Assembly (NCBI GenBank): GCA_028711405.1
Contig: JAQTSH010000047.1
Span: 1 to 9,795, forward strand
Length of the DNA: 9,795 bases
DNA from: Methanoregula sp.
GTDB lineage: Archaea; Halobacteriota; Methanomicrobia; Methanomicrobiales; Methanospirillaceae
Reading direction: 5' to 3'
Both the position numbers and the translations under genes were made by a program. The stretch's first letter is position 1. Each line of letters starts with the position of its first letter. Below the pieces are notes generated by a model. That model was given only the letters and a program-made list of their open reading frames with translations, was not told where the DNA came from and made no database searches. Below are positions 6,280 through 9,795 of this stretch, in pieces.

Positions 6280-6438
6280 CATTCCATCTGGCAGGAACAG
6301 GTACCGCTGATGTACCATACATATGCAAGGGACGAGTAAAAACGGTTTTGGTCTTACGGGGGAACGATTTTTTTGATTTCCACAAATATCCAGAGACACA
6401 GGGCACAAAGGAAACACTGGGCTTGAGAGGTCTTGAGA

Positions 6439-6558
6439 ATGAAAAGACCGTATGCAGTGAAAAACACTTTGCAGCGATTGGGATCGATTATCTGGTGGCA
6501 ACCGGTATCGACTATGCACGGTTGTGACCCAAACCCCTTGATAGAGAGGGGACAATGA
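6439..6558 (+). CDS. Possible 39-residue small protein
   Basis: ATG 6439 is preceded by GAGAGGTC (6425-6432) at a good distance, and the frame ends at TGA 6556-6558, four bases before the start of the Na/Pi pseudogene. The peptide begins MKRPYAVKNTLQRLGSIIWW and resembles no family I know. Only the ribosome site and the tight spacing support it. Confidence 0.22.
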   Translation: MKRPYAVKNTLQRLGSIIWWQPVSTMHGCDPNPLIERGQ

Positions 6559-6562
6559 TTTC

Positions 6563-7581
6563 ATGGAACTGGTCTTCGCGATTATTCCCGGTATCATCCT
6601 CTTTTTTATGGGATCGAACAGTTCTCGCATGAAGTCCATCTCGCTGCCGGGGACTATTGCCGGAACCTGATCCAACATATGACCAGAACCCCGGTAAGGG
6701 GAACTGCTGCCGGAGCGCTTATTACCACCGTTGTCCAGTCCAGCATGGCAACCACGATCATCATCGTGGGGCTCGTGAACGCAGGAATAATATCGTTTAT
6801 CGCATCGCTCAGTATCATCTTCGGTGCCAACCCCGGCACCACGATGACATCCCCACTGGTCGCCTTGAACCTCTCCGCATTTGCACCCCTCCTCATCCGT
6901 GCCGGGTTTCTTCTTGGCATTGTCGGGGGGCAATACAAGGTCTTCGGTCGCCCGATCTTCTATTTCGGTCTTGTTTTTTTTAGCCTCTCGCTCATTTCAA
7001 ATGTCATGGCGCCGTACCGCACCGCACCGATCCTCAGCTTATCGAACTTACGGGCATGATGGATACAGTTTTCCTCCAGATCGCCTTCGGGTTTATTATC
7101 ACCACCATCTTCCAGTCCGGTTCTGTCACAACAGGACTTGTTGTCGTGATGACCCAGAACGGGCTTATCACCCCAACCGTTGCAATCCCTATCCTGCTGG
7201 GCGCAAATCCCGGCACGCCAACTACCTCCCTCTTGGTTGCCACCCGAATGAACACCTCGGCAAAACGGGCTGCCGTTGCGCATTTCATCATCACCTTTTC
7301 AGGAGTCCGTCTTTTCTCCCCTTCTCGGGTTGTTCATCTGGTTCGTCAAGTCGCTTGGAGATGCCCCGGCGTAGCAGGTTGCGAACACTCATTTGATCTT
7401 CAATCTTACGTGCTGCATCGTATTCCTCGCCCTGATACAACCGTTCGAACAGCTGGTGCGCCGGGTAGTGCCCGGGAGGGATGACGATATCGTTTTTATC
7501 CCTCGATCCTCAAAATCAAGGCAAGCATTTAATAAATTCCGGATTGAATGGGTCAATAGCCAAGAGGTGAGTTTCACATGA
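6563..7581 (+). pseudogene. Na/Pi-cotransporter family protein, broken by frameshifts and a TAG stop
   Basis: Read across frames this is a membrane transporter of the Na+/phosphate II-related (NptA/YjbB) family. The start is MELVFAIIPGIILFFMG at 6563. Homology then moves one frame near 6608-6613 (continuing IEQFSHEVHLAAGDYC into TVVQSSMATTIIIVG and GANPGTT), again near 7033-7035 (QLIELTGMMDTVF, TTIFQSGSVTTG, GANPGTP), and again within about 7300-7322 (LLGLFIWFVKSLGDAPA). An in-frame TAG at 7372-7374 follows, then QVANTHLIFNLTCCIVF to the end of the frame at 7581. Both repeat halves with QSS/QSG and GANPGT motifs are present; no PhoU-like C-terminal domain is. The first two shifts fit a one-base loss each. 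Neighbouring genes are intact, so general poor assembly is unlikely and decay is the simplest reading. The last 40 residues overlap the ercA promoter and may not belong to it. Confidence 0.8.
7528..7536 (+). promoter_or_regulatory. Archaeal TATA box of the ercA-like gene
   Basis: TTTAATAAA (7528-7536) lies about 47 bases before ATG 7578. Transcription would begin near 7558, just ahead of GAGGTGA (7564-7570), a strong ribosome site seven bases before the ATG. The box sits in the tail of the upstream pseudogene. Confidence 0.55.
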
Positions 7582-8741
7582 TGACCGGCAGTATAGAACT
7601 GAGAAAATTTGTAGCTCCCGAATTTATCATCGGGAGTGACGCCCGTCGGCTTGCCGGTAGGTATGCAAAAAATGTTGGTGCGGACAATGTGGTTATTGTC
7701 ACCGGGCCACATATTATCAGAGCCGGTTGGGTTAAGGATGTGACAGATAGCCTTGATGCTGAAGATATCCGGTATACTGTTCTTTCTGAGGTCACACCGA
7801 ATCCGCGTGATTTTGAGGTCATGAAAGGTGCAAACCTGTATGAACGTTCAGGTTGCAATGCGATCATTGCCATAGGTGGCGGAAGCCCGATTGACTGTGC
7901 CAAAGGAATCGGAATTGTAGTCTCAAATAAAAAACATATTCTTGAATTTGAAGGCGTGGACAATGTCCCAATCCCTGCACCGCCGATAATCTGTATCCCG
8001 ACCACTGCCGGGACGGGTGCCGATGTTTCACAGTTTGCCATCATCAATGATGTAAAAAGGAGAGTCAAGATCGCAATAATCTCAAAAAAGATTGTACCGG
8101 ATATTGCCCTTATCGATCCTGTACCACTCACCTCCCTCACCCCTGACCTGACCGCCTATACCGGTCTTGATGCCATCACCCACAGCGTCGAAGCGTACGT
8201 GTCCAATGCCAGTTCACCGGTAACCGACATCCAGGCGCTTGAATCGATCCGATTGATGAATACCTACCTGGTTAAAGCCCAGAAAAACCCGGGCTCGATC
8301 GAATACCGGTACCAGACCATGCTCGGCAGCCTTCTTGCTGGTCTCGCCTTCTCCAATGCGAGCCTCGGGGCTGTCCATGCAATGGCGCACAGTCTCGGGG
8401 GCTTTTCGGATCTCCCCCACGGGGAATGCAATGCCCTGCTGCTGGAGCATGTGATTGACTATAATTTTGAAGCGTGCAAAGAGCGCTACAAGGCGATCGG
8501 GATGATGATGGGTGTCGATCCCGCCGGTCTTTTGCAGGATGAGTTAAAACTGAAAATAGTATCAGCCATCAGATCCCTCCGGGAAACGCTGGGGGTCACT
8601 GAAACCTTCTCGGATCTGGGAGTGTCAAAAACGGATATCCCGGAACTTGCACAAAAAGCGATACGCGATCCGTGCATGGCGACCAATCCAAGAAAACCGA
8701 CCGTTGAGGATATTGAGCGGATGTATGAAAATGCACTCTGA
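7578..8741 (+). CDS. ercA: Iron-type alcohol dehydrogenase homologue, ErcA-like regulatory protein
   Basis: This 387-residue cytosolic protein belongs to the group III (iron-containing) alcohol dehydrogenases. The NAD-binding GGGSPID (100-106) and PTTAGTGADVSQF (141-153) are present, as are the metal ligands Asp198, His202, His267 and His281 in LDAITHS, GAVHAMAHSLGG and LPHGE. Their spacing (4 and 14) matches the family, so it should bind metal and may be catalytic. The start LRKFVAPEF, the segments EFEGVDNVP and SQFAIIND, and HGECNALLLEHV are, from memory, those of ErcA. In Pseudomonas ErcA takes part in the sensor-kinase network that switches on ethanol oxidation. The next gene, a PAS-GAF sensor, overlaps it by 17 bases, which strengthens the call. 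A plain NAD-dependent alcohol dehydrogenase remains possible. GAGGTGA with a 7-base spacer sets the start at ATG 7578; ATG 7581 is next to it. Confidence 0.85.
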   Translation: MMTGSIELRKFVAPEFIIGSDARRLAGRYAKNVGADNVVIVTGPHIIRAGWVKDVTDSLDAEDIRYTVLSEVTPNPRDFEVMKGANLYERSGCNAIIAIGGGSPIDCAKGIGIVVSNKKHILEFEGVDNVPIPAPPIICIPTTAGTGADVSQFAIINDVKRRVKIAIISKKIVPDIALIDPVPLTSLTPDLTAYTGLDAITHSVEAYVSNASSPVTDIQALESIRLMNTYLVKAQKNPGSIEYRYQTMLGSLLAGLAFSNASLGAVHAMAHSLGGFSDLPHGECNALLLEHVIDYNFEACKERYKAIGMMMGVDPAGLLQDELKLKIVSAIRSLRETLGVTETFSDLGVSKTDIPELAQKAIRDPCMATNPRKPTVEDIERMYENAL

Positions 8742-9795
8742 AAAAGAGCCGGACTGGGAAAACCAGCGGGAAAAAATAATCGGTCTTGGCGAATCATCCA
8801 TTCGGAAGAGTTACTATCCCGAGCTCCAAAAGAAGCATGCCGAACTGCTAAAGAAAAACGAGGAACTTTACGCAGCATATGAAGAACTGACCACTGCTGA
8901 CGAGGAATTGCGGCAGCAATATGAAGAGATCAGTAATAAAGAGCAGGAGTTACGAGAGAGCGAAGAAAAGTATCGTGAACTTGCCGACAGCATCACTGAT
9001 ATCTTCTTTGCCATGGATCAGGACTTGCGTTATACCTACTGGAATAAAGCATCTGAAGTGCTGACAGGGATTCCGGCTCAGGACGCAATCGGGAAAACCA
9101 GTGATGAGATTTTTTCTGATACGCCAGATATCCTGCGGGCTGTGGAAGTGTACCGGGATGTAATCAGGACTCATCAGTCCAAGAGTTTTGTGAACGAACA
9201 TTATCTGGGGGGGTGGCATCGCTTTTTTGAGATCAATGCCTACCCCTCTGCAGGTGGCATTGCTGTTTTCATCAAGGATATCACCGGGCGCAAGCAGGCG
9301 GAAACGGAACTTGCCCGGGTGAACCGTGCGTTGCGGATGCTCAGCGACTCCAACCAGGCGCTGGTTCACATCACGGATGAAACAACGTTGATGAACGAGA
9401 TCTGCCGGATCGTCGTAGATGAGGGCGGTTATCGCATGGCATGGATCGGGTTTGAGGAACAGGACGAGGCGAAGACAGTGCGCCCGGTAGCCCAAGCCGG
9501 CTTCGAGTCGGGATACATCGAGTCTGCCAACGTTAGCTGGGCGGATACTGAACGCGGTCGTGGCCCGATCGGTACCGCAATCCGTACGGGGCATCTGTCA
9601 ATGGCACGCAACATTTCCGTGGACCCTGCTTTTGCTCCCTGGAGGGCGGATGCCATGTTGCACGGCTATCAATCGATCATTGCTTTGCCGCTGACCAGTG
9701 AGGACCGTACGTTCGGAGCGCTGGGCATTTATGCCGGAGAGGTGGATGCATTTGATACCGAAGAAGTTGAAATCCTCAAAGAGCTGGCGGGCAAT
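8725..9795 (+). CDS. PAS-GAF sensor protein, probable histidine kinase (3' end outside window)
   Basis: The frame is open through the window end and gives 357 residues. Residues 1-30 include IIGLGESSIRKSYYPEL, a lead-in I associate with soluble PAS histidine kinases. Residues 33-82 are Glu/Lys/Leu-rich and look like a coiled coil (NEELYAAYEEL, EELRQQYEEI). Residues 81-190 are a PAS domain (SEEKYRELADSITDIFFAMD to FIKDITGRKQ). From about 205 a GAF domain follows (SNQALVHITDE, EICRIVVDEGGYRMAW, GPIGTAIRTG, SIIALPL, FGALGIYA), still unfinished at the edge. No membrane segment is seen, so it should sense a cytosolic signal. A kinase core is expected beyond the edge but not seen. The start at 8725 or ATG 8731 overlaps the end of ercA, which implies translational coupling. 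Confidence 0.85.
   Translation, partial: MKMHSEKEPDWENQREKIIGLGESSIRKSYYPELQKKHAELLKKNEELYAAYEELTTADEELRQQYEEISNKEQELRESEEKYRELADSITDIFFAMDQDLRYTYWNKASEVLTGIPAQDAIGKTSDEIFSDTPDILRAVEVYRDVIRTHQSKSFVNEHYLGGWHRFFEINAYPSAGGIAVFIKDITGRKQAETELARVNRALRMLSDSNQALVHITDETTLMNEICRIVVDEGGYRMAWIGFEEQDEAKTVRPVAQAGFESGYIESANVSWADTERGRGPIGTAIRTGHLSMARNISVDPAFAPWRADAMLHGYQSIIALPLTSEDRTFGALGIYAGEVDAFDTEEVEILKELAGN

Larger units (their letters stand above)
6243..6562. other. 320-base divergent gap between the membrane protein gene and the Na/Pi pseudogene
   Basis: The left end holds the minus-strand promoter; the right half holds a possible small plus-strand ORF (6439-6558). CCCCT (6534-6538) and AGGGG (6547-6551) can form a hairpin that would cover the GAGAGGGG ribosome site of the pseudogene. 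A longer plus-strand frame through 6249-6527 has no ribosome site and no family resemblance. I see no RNA gene or mobile element here. Confidence 0.4.

Noticed and set aside
6157..6933. 258-residue minus-strand frame spanning the gap and the start of the Na/Pi pseudogene
   Set aside because: It overlaps the minus-strand membrane gene in another frame and the antisense of the transporter; no motif or ribosome site.
7372..7374. TAG as a possible pyrrolysine codon
   Set aside because: The gene also carries three frameshifts, so the stop fits decay; no pyrrolysine genes are seen in the window.
7615..7636. CTCCCGA / TCGGGAG inverted repeat early in ercA
   Set aside because: It lies within conserved coding sequence (APEFIIGSD), so a regulatory role is not needed to explain it; likely chance.
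1..9795. CRISPR arrays, tRNA or rRNA genes, insertion sequences
   Set aside because: No regularly spaced repeats, no cloverleaf-forming stretch with tRNA-conserved bases and no transposase-like frame were found on reading both strands.

Overview
The window looks like a chromosomal segment of a methanogenic archaeon, most likely of the order Methanomicrobiales (Methanoregula-like). The reasons are an MtrA-type corrinoid protein (a methanogenesis family), archaeal BRE/TATA promoters placed for leaderless or short-leader transcripts, GGTGA/GAGG ribosome binding sites, and a PAS-GAF sensor kinase of a style common in that group. The genus is an inference from protein style; no rRNA is present to confirm it.

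Region 1 (1-1468, + strand) is the 3' part of an arsenic-resistance operon. It holds the C-terminal end of an Acr3-type arsenite efflux permease, a soluble paralogue of the methyltransferase subunit MtrA starting one base after the permease stop, and a redox-type ArsC arsenate reductase. Together they would reduce arsenate to arsenite and export it. The MtrA-like protein is the unexpected member and may move methyl groups to or from arsenic or another thiophilic target.

Region 2 (1469-5750, + strand) carries monocistronic-looking genes: a Kup potassium transporter, an alpha/beta hydrolase and a two-domain universal stress protein. The gaps between them hold perfect inverted repeats, some of which can fold in mutually exclusive ways, plus recognisable promoters and terminators.

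Region 3 (5751-6562) has the only minus-strand gene, a small four-helix membrane protein convergent with the stress protein gene, then a gap with a possible 39-residue small ORF.

Region 4 (6563-7577) is a decayed Na/Pi-cotransporter-family gene. Its two QSS/GAN-PGT repeat halves are still readable, but only by changing frame three times and reading through a TAG stop.

Region 5 (7578-9795) is an iron-type alcohol dehydrogenase homologue of the ErcA regulatory family. It overlaps by 17 bases a soluble PAS-GAF sensor protein that runs off the window. Bacterial ErcA is known as part of a sensor-kinase circuit controlling ethanol oxidation, so this archaeal pair looks like a transferred or conserved signalling module.
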